From: Chamaesiphon minutus PCC 6605
GTDB taxonomy: Bacteria > Cyanobacteriota > Cyanobacteriia > Cyanobacteriales > Chamaesiphonaceae
Reading direction: 5' to 3'
NCBI RefSeq assembly: GCF_000317145.1
Contig: NC_019697.1
Span: 2,356,001-2,420,000 of the forward strand
Length of the DNA: 64,000 nucleotides
Below, piece after piece: positions 26,164 to 33,661 of this stretch; position 1 is the first letter of the stretch, and each line of letters opens with the position of its first letter. The notes beneath the pieces were generated by a model, which did not search any database, was not told the DNA's origin, and saw only the letters and a list, made by a program, of their open reading frames with translations. The position numbers and the translations under genes are program-made.

Positions 26164-27262
26164 TCATTCCTCGCCATTTCATAAAGCCGAACATGCTGTC
26201 CCACCGCCGCCCGATCCGCAGTCTGAAGCGAGGGAACTACAGGTTAAAGCTCTGCTCAAAACAGTTTTAGAACCAATTCTCAATACCGATATTGTCAGTC
26301 TGGGGATGGTGCGCAATCTGCGGATTGTCGAGGACTATATCTACCTGCGGCTCTATGTGGGCAAACATCAGCAGGCGTTAAAAGCAGAAATCCTGACGCT
26401 GTTATCTTCCTTGGAGTGGTGCAAAAAATCTTATGTAGAGCTATGTACGATCGCTGGTGTCCGTACGACGATCGCGGTTTCTAGTGGGAAGGGTGGTGTG
26501 GGTAAATCCACAACGGCTGTCAACTTGGCAGCGGCTTTACAAGCCCAGGGTAACAAAGTGGGCTTACTCGATGCCGATGTCTATGGGCCGAATGTGCCCC
26601 AAATGTTAGGGCTAGCTCAATCGGCAGTGCAGATCGTAGATACGCCCACTGGACAACGGTTTGTCCCCCTCGAAGCCCACGGTATTAAGGTGATGTCAGT
26701 CGGGCTACTGGCCGCCCCCGACCATCCCCTCGCATGGCGCGGCCCCGTTCTCCACAAAATTATCACCCAGTTTATTCAGGAAGTGGCCTGGGGTGATTTA
26801 GATTACCTCCTGATCGATTTACCCCCCGGCACGGGTGATGCTCAGATTACGATCGTCCAAGAAAGTCCGATCTGTGGCGTTATTTTAGTCACCACGCCGC
26901 AGCAGGTAGCCGTTGCCGATGTGCGACGCAGCATTCATATGTTCCGGCAGGTGGGTATTCCAGTTCTGGGCATTGTTGAAAATATGAGTTACTTACTCTG
27001 CGGCCATTGTGGAACGCCCAACCCGATTTTTGGCAGTGGCGGTGGGCAACAACTTGCCGACGAACTCCAAGCTCCACTATTAGGTCAAGTGCCCATTGAT
27101 GCCAAAATCTGCGCGGGGGGAGATATCGGCACACCCCTCACCCTGAGCGATCCAGACTCAGCCGTCGGCCAAGTCTTCACCACCATTGCGATCGCCCTCA
27201 ATACTACGTTTGCTACACCTAATCCGCTTACCCCACTGGCCGCCAGTGCTCTAGTTGCTTAA
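26156..27262 (+). CDS. mrp: Mrp/ApbC-type P-loop Fe-S carrier
   Basis: A 368-residue ATPase of the Mrp/NBP35 family that carries and inserts Fe-S clusters. The ATG at 26156 overlaps the HEAT gene stop; a longer frame from 26093 lies inside that gene and is unlikely. An N-terminal MIP18-like (DUF59) region spans about residues 28-100, with the P-loop SGKGGVGKST at about 110-119. DADVYGPNVPQMLGL and LLIDLPPGTGD follow. The scaffold motif reads LLCGHCGTPNPIFG (CxxC). Its presence in this cluster suggests a dedicated maturase for the ferredoxin. A housekeeping Mrp may exist elsewhere. Confidence 0.93.
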   Translation: MPSHSSPFHKAEHAVPPPPDPQSEARELQVKALLKTVLEPILNTDIVSLGMVRNLRIVEDYIYLRLYVGKHQQALKAEILTLLSSLEWCKKSYVELCTIAGVRTTIAVSSGKGGVGKSTTAVNLAAALQAQGNKVGLLDADVYGPNVPQMLGLAQSAVQIVDTPTGQRFVPLEAHGIKVMSVGLLAAPDHPLAWRGPVLHKIITQFIQEVAWGDLDYLLIDLPPGTGDAQITIVQESPICGVILVTTPQQVAVADVRRSIHMFRQVGIPVLGIVENMSYLLCGHCGTPNPIFGSGGGQQLADELQAPLLGQVPIDAKICAGGDIGTPLTLSDPDSAVGQVFTTIAIALNTTFATPNPLTPLAASALVA

Positions 27263-27313
27263 TCCATCGCGATCGGCCTGGGCTAAACATCATATTAATA
27301 GGGAGCCTCCAAG

Positions 27314-28333
27314 ATGGATATATCTTTACTGGCTCAAGTTTGGGGCTGGCTTGCTCACAAGAGTTATGGCATTTTGTTGACGATCGCCTTAGCGATCGCT
27401 GCCTATTTATTGCGGAATCTATCAATATTTCAGGTTTTTAGTCCACTGATTATCGCGATTCTACTCGGCATCATCTTGCGCAATACTCTAGGGATGCCAG
27501 CCTATTGCCAGCCCGGTGTAAGTTTTGCGATGAAGCGGCTGTTACGCTTGGCGATCGTCTTACTGGGGATGCAGCTCAGTCTCACACAAGTATTGGCGAT
27601 CGGCATCAGAGGGATCGGCCTAATTATCGTTACTTTGGTTAGCACCTTTGGTTTTACCTCTTGGTTAGGGCGAAAGTTAGGTGTGAGTAAGAGTTTAACC
27701 TATCTGATTGCCGCCGGAACTTCGATTTGTGGGGCTTCGGCTGTCATTGCCACTAGTACCGCAATCCAAGGTGACGATCGGGATACTACTTATGCGGTGG
27801 CGATCGTGACCATTTTTGGAACTCTATCGATGTTCCTGTATCCACTCCTGCCCACCTTATTGGGATTGACACCTGAAACCTTTGGGATTTGGTGTGGAGC
27901 TTCTATCCACGAAGTAGCACAAGTATTGGCGGCAGCCTATCAAGTTAGTCCGATCGGTGGTGAAATAGCGAGCATTACCAAATTAGCGCGGGTGTTATTT
28001 CTGGCCCCAGTAATTCTGTCGATCGGTTACACCTACTCTCATCGTCAATTACCATCGAGCAAAATGCGATCGGCAGCGATCGTCATTCCTTGGTTCATAT
28101 TTTATTTCATGTTGCTGATTATCCTCAACAGTCTCAATCTTTTCCCGCCGGACTTTAAAAGTGCATTCGCGCAGATCGATAAATTCTTACTCACAATTGC
28201 TATGGCAGCCATGGGGCTGGAAACAAAAATTACTCACCTCCAGCAAGTTGGACTAAAGCCACTATATTTAGGCGCATTATCTTGGTTATTTATCTCTGGA
28301 TTAAGCTATGGATTAATTAGAACTTTTTATTAA
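27314..28333 (+). CDS. YeiH/UPF0324-type putative sulfate exporter
   Basis: A membrane protein of 339 residues with about ten hydrophobic segments in the YeiH/UPF0324 (putative sulfate exporter) family. Recognisable parts are LLRLAIVLLGMQLSL, AAGTSICGASAVIATSTAIQGDD, GIWCGASIHEVAQVLAAA and AMAAMGLETKITHLQQVGLKPL. Members are often found with taurine or sulfonate catabolism, where they are thought to export sulfite or sulfate; this is a family-level idea, not proof. GGGAG lies 9 bases before the ATG. Its stop directly abuts the stop of the ABC-3 permease gene on the other strand (28333/28334). Confidence 0.9.
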   Translation: MDISLLAQVWGWLAHKSYGILLTIALAIAAYLLRNLSIFQVFSPLIIAILLGIILRNTLGMPAYCQPGVSFAMKRLLRLAIVLLGMQLSLTQVLAIGIRGIGLIIVTLVSTFGFTSWLGRKLGVSKSLTYLIAAGTSICGASAVIATSTAIQGDDRDTTYAVAIVTIFGTLSMFLYPLLPTLLGLTPETFGIWCGASIHEVAQVLAAAYQVSPIGGEIASITKLARVLFLAPVILSIGYTYSHRQLPSSKMRSAAIVIPWFIFYFMLLIILNSLNLFPPDFKSAFAQIDKFLLTIAMAAMGLETKITHLQQVGLKPLYLGALSWLFISGLSYGLIRTFY

Positions 28334-29185
28334 TTAGCGATTAAGATGGAATTGAAATCGCTGGGTGATAATACCTTGAGAGGGGCTAAATAATAATGCC
28401 AAAATAAATAAAAACGAAGATACAATGACGATTGCTGGGCCAGATGGTACATATTTGAGATGAAAACTAATATATACTCCACTTAAACTGGCAAATGCAC
28501 CAATAATTGCACCTACAATCATCATTTGATGTAACTCTTTTACTAGTAGATATGCTGTTAAAGCTGGCCCAACCAAGAGCGAAATCACGAGAATTACGCC
28601 GACTGCCTGCATACTAGCAATAATTGTTAGCGTAATTGCGGACATAAATCCGAGGTGAATAATGTTAACTGGTAAGCCCATCGCTTCAGCCCCAGTTCGA
28701 TCGAATGTGTAGAATAGCAATTCTTTATAAGATAACCAAACTGCTGTGATAATTAACGCGGTGACACTTGCCGTTCGATAGATATCAGTTGTCGTCGTCC
28801 CCAGAATATCCCCAAAGAGAAAACTATCTAGATCGATATTATTTCTGAGTACAGAAATCAGAATAATTCCAACCGAAAAAAAACTAGAAAAGGTTAAAGC
28901 CATCGCGGCATCAACCTTGACTCTCGATTGCGATCGAATCCAAGAAATAGTCCCCGCACCCATGATGCCAGAGATAAATGCCCCGATCGCAATATCGATG
29001 CCCAAGAAAAATGAAAGCGATAGTCCTGGCAATACAGCATGAGCGATTACATCTCCATACAATGCCATGCGTTGCACGATGAGATAACTACCCACAACCG
29101 GACATAAAATACCGACGAGAACCCCAATGGCGATCGCATTTCGCATGAATTCGTACTGCCAAGGCTCGATGAGAAAATTTAGCAT
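28334..29185 (-). CDS. ABC-3 family Zn/Mn permease (ZnuB/MntB-like)
   Basis: A 283-residue inner-membrane permease with about eight to nine membrane segments. Typical features are VVGSYLIVQRMALYGDVIAHAVLPGLSLSFFLG near residue 40 and VGVILVISLLVGPALTAYLL. The family imports Zn2+, Mn2+ or Fe2+. It starts 30 bases after the ATPase gene stop. No binding protein gene is adjacent, so it must lie elsewhere. The Fur/Zur-like box before the ATPase gene suggests zinc (Zur) or iron control rather than a manganese-only regulator. Confidence 0.9.
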   Translation of the reverse strand: MLNFLIEPWQYEFMRNAIAIGVLVGILCPVVGSYLIVQRMALYGDVIAHAVLPGLSLSFFLGIDIAIGAFISGIMGAGTISWIRSQSRVKVDAAMALTFSSFFSVGIILISVLRNNIDLDSFLFGDILGTTTTDIYRTASVTALIITAVWLSYKELLFYTFDRTGAEAMGLPVNIIHLGFMSAITLTIIASMQAVGVILVISLLVGPALTAYLLVKELHQMMIVGAIIGAFASLSGVYISFHLKYVPSGPAIVIVSSFLFILALLFSPSQGIITQRFQFHLNR

Positions 29186-29215
29186 ATTATGATTGATAAT
29201 TTGAATAGCTATCTG

Positions 29216-29962
29216 TTAACAGAATAAATCTGCGCCAGGATCGCGACTGCCACGCTGATGAAATGAGACACCATAAGCTTGTTGCAGATTAGCTGGAGTC
29301 ATTACCTGTGCGGGCGAACCATCGGCAATCAGACTTTGATTGAGCAGTAAAATTCGATCGAGTTGACTTAATGATTTTCCCCATTCATGGGTACTAACTA
29401 GCAAAATTTTACCCGCAGTTCGGAGTTCGGCAAAAACTTCCAGCATCACGGCTTCGGTTTTTTTATCGATGCCAGTAAATGGCTCGTCAAATAAGAATAA
29501 ATCTGCTTGTTGAGCGAGGGCGCGAGCTAGAAATACACGCTGTTGTTGCCCGCCAGACAGCTCCCCAATCCGCCGATCTTTGAAATCTAGCATCCCGACT
29601 CGATCGAGTGCCCCATTGACGATCGCCTTAGCTGCCGCACCCGGACGCCGCAGCCAGCCTAGCTGACGGGTGCGGGCCATCATCACCACATTCTGGGCGG
29701 TAATTGGATAATCCCAGTCCACCTGAGATCTTTGGGGCACATAGGCCACCCGTTCCAAATTCTGACACAAGGGACAAGTACAATATTTTATCGTACCCCT
29801 AGCGGTCGGAATCAGTCCCAACATTGCTTTGAGGAGTGTACTCTTACCCGCTCCATTCGGCCCAATTAGCCCCACCAGTTCGCCTGGTTCGATCCGGAAG
29901 TCAATTTGCTCTAAAGCGCGCACGCCACGGTAATTGACAGCTAATTGCTGAATCTCTAGCAT
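29216..29962 (-). CDS. ABC transporter ATPase for Zn/Mn (ZnuC/MntA-like)
   Basis: A 248-residue ATPase. Walker A is GPNGAGKST near residue 34-42, signature LSGGQQQR, Walker B LFLFDEPFTGID and H-loop STHEWGKS. A YCTCPLCQN insert (residues about 60-68) holds three Cys, possibly a metal-sensing site, and is unusual. RVAYVPQRSQVDWDYPITAQNVV is typical of metal-transport ATPases. It is the first gene of a two-gene unit with the permease. A Fur/Zur-type palindrome lies about 15-30 bases upstream of the ATG. Confidence 0.92.
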   Translation of the reverse strand: MLEIQQLAVNYRGVRALEQIDFRIEPGELVGLIGPNGAGKSTLLKAMLGLIPTARGTIKYCTCPLCQNLERVAYVPQRSQVDWDYPITAQNVVMMARTRQLGWLRRPGAAAKAIVNGALDRVGMLDFKDRRIGELSGGQQQRVFLARALAQQADLFLFDEPFTGIDKKTEAVMLEVFAELRTAGKILLVSTHEWGKSLSQLDRILLLNQSLIADGSPAQVMTPANLQQAYGVSFHQRGSRDPGADLFC

Positions 29963-29975
29963 GAAAGATTAATTA

Positions 29976-29990
29976 TGAGAATGATTATCG
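29976..29990 (-). promoter_or_regulatory. Zur/Fur-like operator before the Zn/Mn transporter
   Basis: TGAGAATGATTATCG is one arm-mismatch from the palindromic TGATAATNATTATCA form. It resembles the second box at 14356-14373 (GAGAATGATTATCATT). Position just upstream of the ATPase gene start fits repression. Confidence 0.6.
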
Positions 29991-30073
29991 CCAATCGATC
30001 TAAACAATAACATGAATTAACTTGCTTGGTATCCCCCGATTGCGGTAAGCGATCGATTTAGCCAATCTAAATA

Positions 30074-31555
30074 TCAATTACTAACATGCTCCAGATCTTC
30101 AGCCGTAATTAATGAAATAGTCCGATCGTCGATATTTGGGAGCGAATGGACGACTCGGTTGGCGTGTCGTTCGATGCTGCGCTCGAAGATCGTGCGGACG
30201 AAGCGTCCGTTACCGAAGGTGCGATCGAGCTGATGGCTGTAAGCATCCTCAAAGATGGCTTCTAGAGCCAGACGTGCAGATAGATCGAGCATATAATCGT
30301 GTTCGCGGCAGAATTTGGCAAAAATCTGAGTTAGTTCTGTCGGTGTATAGCGATCGAGATGAAACTGACGATGGAACCGCGATTTTAGACCGGGATTGGA
30401 TTTGAGCAGCTCCACCATTTCGCTACTATAGCCAGCCATAATTACCGCCAACCGATCGCGACTATCTTCCATGCGTTTGAGCAAAATTTGGATCGCTTCG
30501 TGTCCGAAATCATTATCGTAATCGCCAACCAAAATATGCGCTTCATCGATAAACAGGACGCCATCGAGAGCGCGCTCGATCGCATCTTCCACCCGCAGCG
30601 CGGTTTGACCGATATAGCCGCCAATCAAACCCGCACGATCGACTTCGATCGTGTGACCGCTCTTGAGACAGCCGAGTTGCTTGTATAACCGCCCTACCAG
30701 CCGCGATACCATCGTTTTACCAGTACCGGGAGGGCCGCACAAGCACATGTGTAATGACGTGTTGACGCGCCCCAGTCCGCGTATTTGGCGTTCGGTTTGG
30801 ACTTTGAGGAAGTTAGAAAAAGTCAGAAATTGCTGCTTGGTGCGATCGTGTCCGATTAGTGCGTGGAGATCGGCGAAGACGCGATCGAGAGTGTCGTTTT
30901 CGGGGGGATAGTGCTCGATGCAACTGGCTTGCAATTTTTTGTCGGTTTGGCTGGAGCCAGTATTCAATATCGTCGGCTCGGTGTTAGTCGAATCCGATTT
31001 AGTCTTGGCGGTAGCAATGACGATACTATGGACTTTGATTTTGAGCCGATTGTAGATAACTAATCCAAATGCCAGTCCTGGTAATAATATCTCCGCCGAT
31101 AGTTGTGAGACGCACAGACTATTAAGATAAAATTCGACAAGATCGTTGGTGCGGCGAATTTCTAAGACATCGATCCTATTTGGCTGGTGAACTTGACAGA
31201 CTATTTGGCCGCTAGCATATGTCGTCCAATTACCGTCTTGATTTCGCCTAATCTTAAAAAATCGATCTGAAATCGCAAAATCAATAAAGTTATTAACATC
31301 CGAAAGCCCCCAGACAATCCCATGTTCGCCATCTACGCCTTCGAGTTTTTCTAGCACCACATGCATGTGGAAATCTAGATTTGGATGAAAATAGTTACTA
31401 TCGAGATAGTTCCACGCCAGCCACGAACTGCGATCTCGCTTGTGCTCGAATACATAAGCGTTATCGCTCAATTCTGTGGCATATTCTGCCGAAGTACATA
31501 TCGACCAATTATGTCGATTATCTTGGAAATATTCTTCAAAAATAAGATGATTCAT
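30074..31555 (-). CDS. CbbX/EccA-type AAA+ ATPase with N-terminal beta-sandwich
   Basis: A 493-residue protein. Residues 1-180 look like an all-beta concanavalin/LamG-type domain (LAWNYLDSNYFHPNLDFHMHVVLEKLEG...GIVWGLSDVNNFIDFAI...NRIDVLEIRRTNDLVEFYLN). After a linker, residues about 225-490 are a CbxX/CfqX AAA+ module: Walker A GPPGTGKT at 274-281, pore-loop region GYIGQTA at 313-319, Walker B LFIDEAH at 334-340, and LKSRFHR as the Arg-finger area. It is not a usual CbbX because of the N-terminal domain. The next gene on this strand is upstream (pseudokinase-WD40), 63 bases away, so the two may act together. Remodelling of a protein complex is the inferred role. Confidence 0.8.
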   Translation of the reverse strand: MNHLIFEEYFQDNRHNWSICTSAEYATELSDNAYVFEHKRDRSSWLAWNYLDSNYFHPNLDFHMHVVLEKLEGVDGEHGIVWGLSDVNNFIDFAISDRFFKIRRNQDGNWTTYASGQIVCQVHQPNRIDVLEIRRTNDLVEFYLNSLCVSQLSAEILLPGLAFGLVIYNRLKIKVHSIVIATAKTKSDSTNTEPTILNTGSSQTDKKLQASCIEHYPPENDTLDRVFADLHALIGHDRTKQQFLTFSNFLKVQTERQIRGLGRVNTSLHMCLCGPPGTGKTMVSRLVGRLYKQLGCLKSGHTIEVDRAGLIGGYIGQTALRVEDAIERALDGVLFIDEAHILVGDYDNDFGHEAIQILLKRMEDSRDRLAVIMAGYSSEMVELLKSNPGLKSRFHRQFHLDRYTPTELTQIFAKFCREHDYMLDLSARLALEAIFEDAYSHQLDRTFGNGRFVRTIFERSIERHANRVVHSLPNIDDRTISLITAEDLEHVSN

Positions 31556-31618
31556 CTATTATTGAAACCTGCTACGGTGTTTTTGTAAATTAAATAATGT
31601 TTCTAAATTTAATCTCAA

Positions 31619-33079
31619 TTATAAACTTTTTTTCCAGATCTTAGCAGTTCGATCGCGACTGGCCGTAACGAGACACCCTGGAGATCGACAAATATCTATA
31701 GCTAAAACTTCAGCTTCATGAGCAGTTAAACATTCAATTTCTCGTCCGGTATCGATTTGCCAAAATTTGATATTGCCATCCCAACTAGTACTAATTAAAG
31801 AATCACCATCTTTACAAAAAGCTAACCCAGAAATCGTCCAGCGATGAGCCGATAAAGTTTTGGTGAGTTGGCGATGCTCTAGATCCCAAATATGAATCGA
31901 ACCATCATCGCCAGCAGTAGCGAGTAATTTACCATTGGGACTAAAGGCAAGAGCTTTGACAGCTTGAGTATGTGCGGTCAAAATACACACAGGTGTTTTG
32001 CTCTCCAGCCCCCATAACATCACCCGCCGATCGCTACTCACGCTCGCAAATTTCACATCACTCGCGATCGGATTAAAGGCGATCGCATTGACACTTAATT
32101 GATGAGTTTTGAGCGTAATTAAATTATCGATCGACTGCTCATCAGTTAGACCTAAATACCAAATTTTAATCGCCCGATCGCGACTTGCCGAGATCAGTAG
32201 TTTACCATCGGGACTAATTGCTAAACAATTAATCTTAGATTGCTGACTATCGATTGAGATTACTTCTGCTGCTGTTTTAACGTTCCATAATTTAATGAGA
32301 CCATCTTTACCACTACTATATAATAATCCCGATTTATGGGGATGAAAGACAATCGTGTCGATCGATTGTTGATGTCCGGTTAAAATCCCCAATCCTGCAC
32401 CCGTATCGATATCCCACAACCGAATCGTCGTATCTTCGCTACCTGTAGCCACCATTAGTAGATCGGGACTAATCGCGATCGTTTTAATGGCGGCAAATAA
32501 ACCAGCATGTCCGGTTAAAATATGACAGCATTCCCAACTCGATGTTGCAGGTAAAAGTGCGGGATAACAATCGCGGACAGCCGCCATCATTTCTCGCGCC
32601 GAACTAAATCGTAAATCGGCATCTAACTCAATCGCTCGATCGAGAATCGCGACTAATTGACGAAGATCGATTCTCGAAGTCGTCCGATCTATTTGCCAAT
32701 AATCTTGCCATACCCAACAGCGATTGGCAGTATCAAAAAGTTGAAATGGTCTAGTGCCAGTAAGTAGATAAATAGCAATCAGCCCGATACTATAAAGATC
32801 GGATCGATCGCTAATTTTTCCGTCGAGAATTTCGGGCGCACTAAATTCAGGATCGGCACGCAAATCGGCAGCGGGTAATATCTGCACCCGCACCGGATGT
32901 TCGGCAACAATGACTACGCGATCGGGTGTAATTTGACCGTGAATTTTGGGAGTATTTAGGCGCGATTGTAATAAGGCTACTAAGATCTCGATCGTCCGTT
33001 CGACGGGGATAATTCGATCGCTTTGAACGATTTGGGCAAGAGTGCGATCGGGCAAAGTTGCTGTGACGAGATCGGGCAT
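31619..33079 (-). CDS. Pseudokinase-WD40 repeat protein
   Basis: A 486-residue protein. Residues 1-175 resemble the C-lobe of a Hanks-type Ser/Thr kinase: FSAPEILDGKISDRSDLYSIGLIAIYLLTGTRPF. The glycine loop, the catalytic Lys and the HRD motif are absent (the loop reads HGQITPDRVVIV), so it is a likely pseudokinase. Residues about 187-486 hold seven WD40 repeats, each ending in forms such as TIRLWDIDTG, LIKLWNVKTA, SIHIWDLEHR and TAKIWKK, enough for a full propeller. Kinase-WD40 fusions are common in filamentous cyanobacteria, but this degenerate form beside an AAA+ gene is unusual. Confidence 0.85.
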   Translation of the reverse strand: MPDLVTATLPDRTLAQIVQSDRIIPVERTIEILVALLQSRLNTPKIHGQITPDRVVIVAEHPVRVQILPAADLRADPEFSAPEILDGKISDRSDLYSIGLIAIYLLTGTRPFQLFDTANRCWVWQDYWQIDRTTSRIDLRQLVAILDRAIELDADLRFSSAREMMAAVRDCYPALLPATSSWECCHILTGHAGLFAAIKTIAISPDLLMVATGSEDTTIRLWDIDTGAGLGILTGHQQSIDTIVFHPHKSGLLYSSGKDGLIKLWNVKTAAEVISIDSQQSKINCLAISPDGKLLISASRDRAIKIWYLGLTDEQSIDNLITLKTHQLSVNAIAFNPIASDVKFASVSSDRRVMLWGLESKTPVCILTAHTQAVKALAFSPNGKLLATAGDDGSIHIWDLEHRQLTKTLSAHRWTISGLAFCKDGDSLISTSWDGNIKFWQIDTGREIECLTAHEAEVLAIDICRSPGCLVTASRDRTAKIWKKSL

Positions 33080-33661
33080 TATTTTGGTATCAGATAAGAT
33101 GTGTTCTCGTTTGAATTTGGCATTAAATCTCGATCGGGATCTGCTGGATTTGTGGCGTAGATCTTACCCACCCCGCCCTACGGGCACCCCTCCGAGGAGG
33201 GGATTTTTCATCAGCCCTCTCTTTATAGAACCCATTTGAGATCTTTTTAAATTCTGGTGGAGAAGGGTGGGTTTTGTTTGATATCGAACAGTAACATCGA
33301 TATTTGCTTGCATAAACCCACCCCTACAGATCCCAAAAACGACACGATGACGCATTTTGCACACCAACCGTAGAGATCTCAAATGGGTTCTATAAAGGCT
33401 ATCCATTACCCACAGATTAATAACTCAACGTACTAAGTACTAATGCGAAGCGCGCTCAACCTCCCGCAGATCGACCCTTGTGCAGGGGAGTTTGAGGGGC
33501 GGCACCCCGCCCCTCAACGGGGGGGTTGGGGGGAGACCCCCCAAGTCCGGGTTCTACCACACCAGTAACTTAAAAAAGTACCAGTCCGAAATCTGTGGAT
33601 AATGAATAGCCCCTTTATGAAGGGGGGGGTTGGGGGTAAGCCCATCGAAAACGAAGTCAAG
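33080..33661. repeat. Intergenic repeats including a MITE
   Basis: Contains GC-rich runs such as CCCCTCCGAGGAGGGGATTTT and GGGGAGTTTGAGGGGCGGCA with AACGGGGGGGTTGGGGG, apparently decayed repeats, plus the MITE at 33221-33397. No gene is supported. It separates the pseudokinase-WD40 gene promoter from the flotillin-like gene. Confidence 0.6.
33221..33397. repeat. MITE with 24-bp perfect terminal inverted repeats
   Basis: The ends begin CTTTATAGAACCCATTTGAG (24 bases, 33221-33244) and repeat inverted at 33374-33397. The 177-base element has no transposase gene. A minus-strand frame across it is a product of the repeat. I see no clear target duplication. Confidence 0.85.

Noticed and set aside
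33164-33406. Minus-strand 80-codon frame
   Set aside because: It runs through the MITE at 33221-33397; the sequence is that of the repeat.
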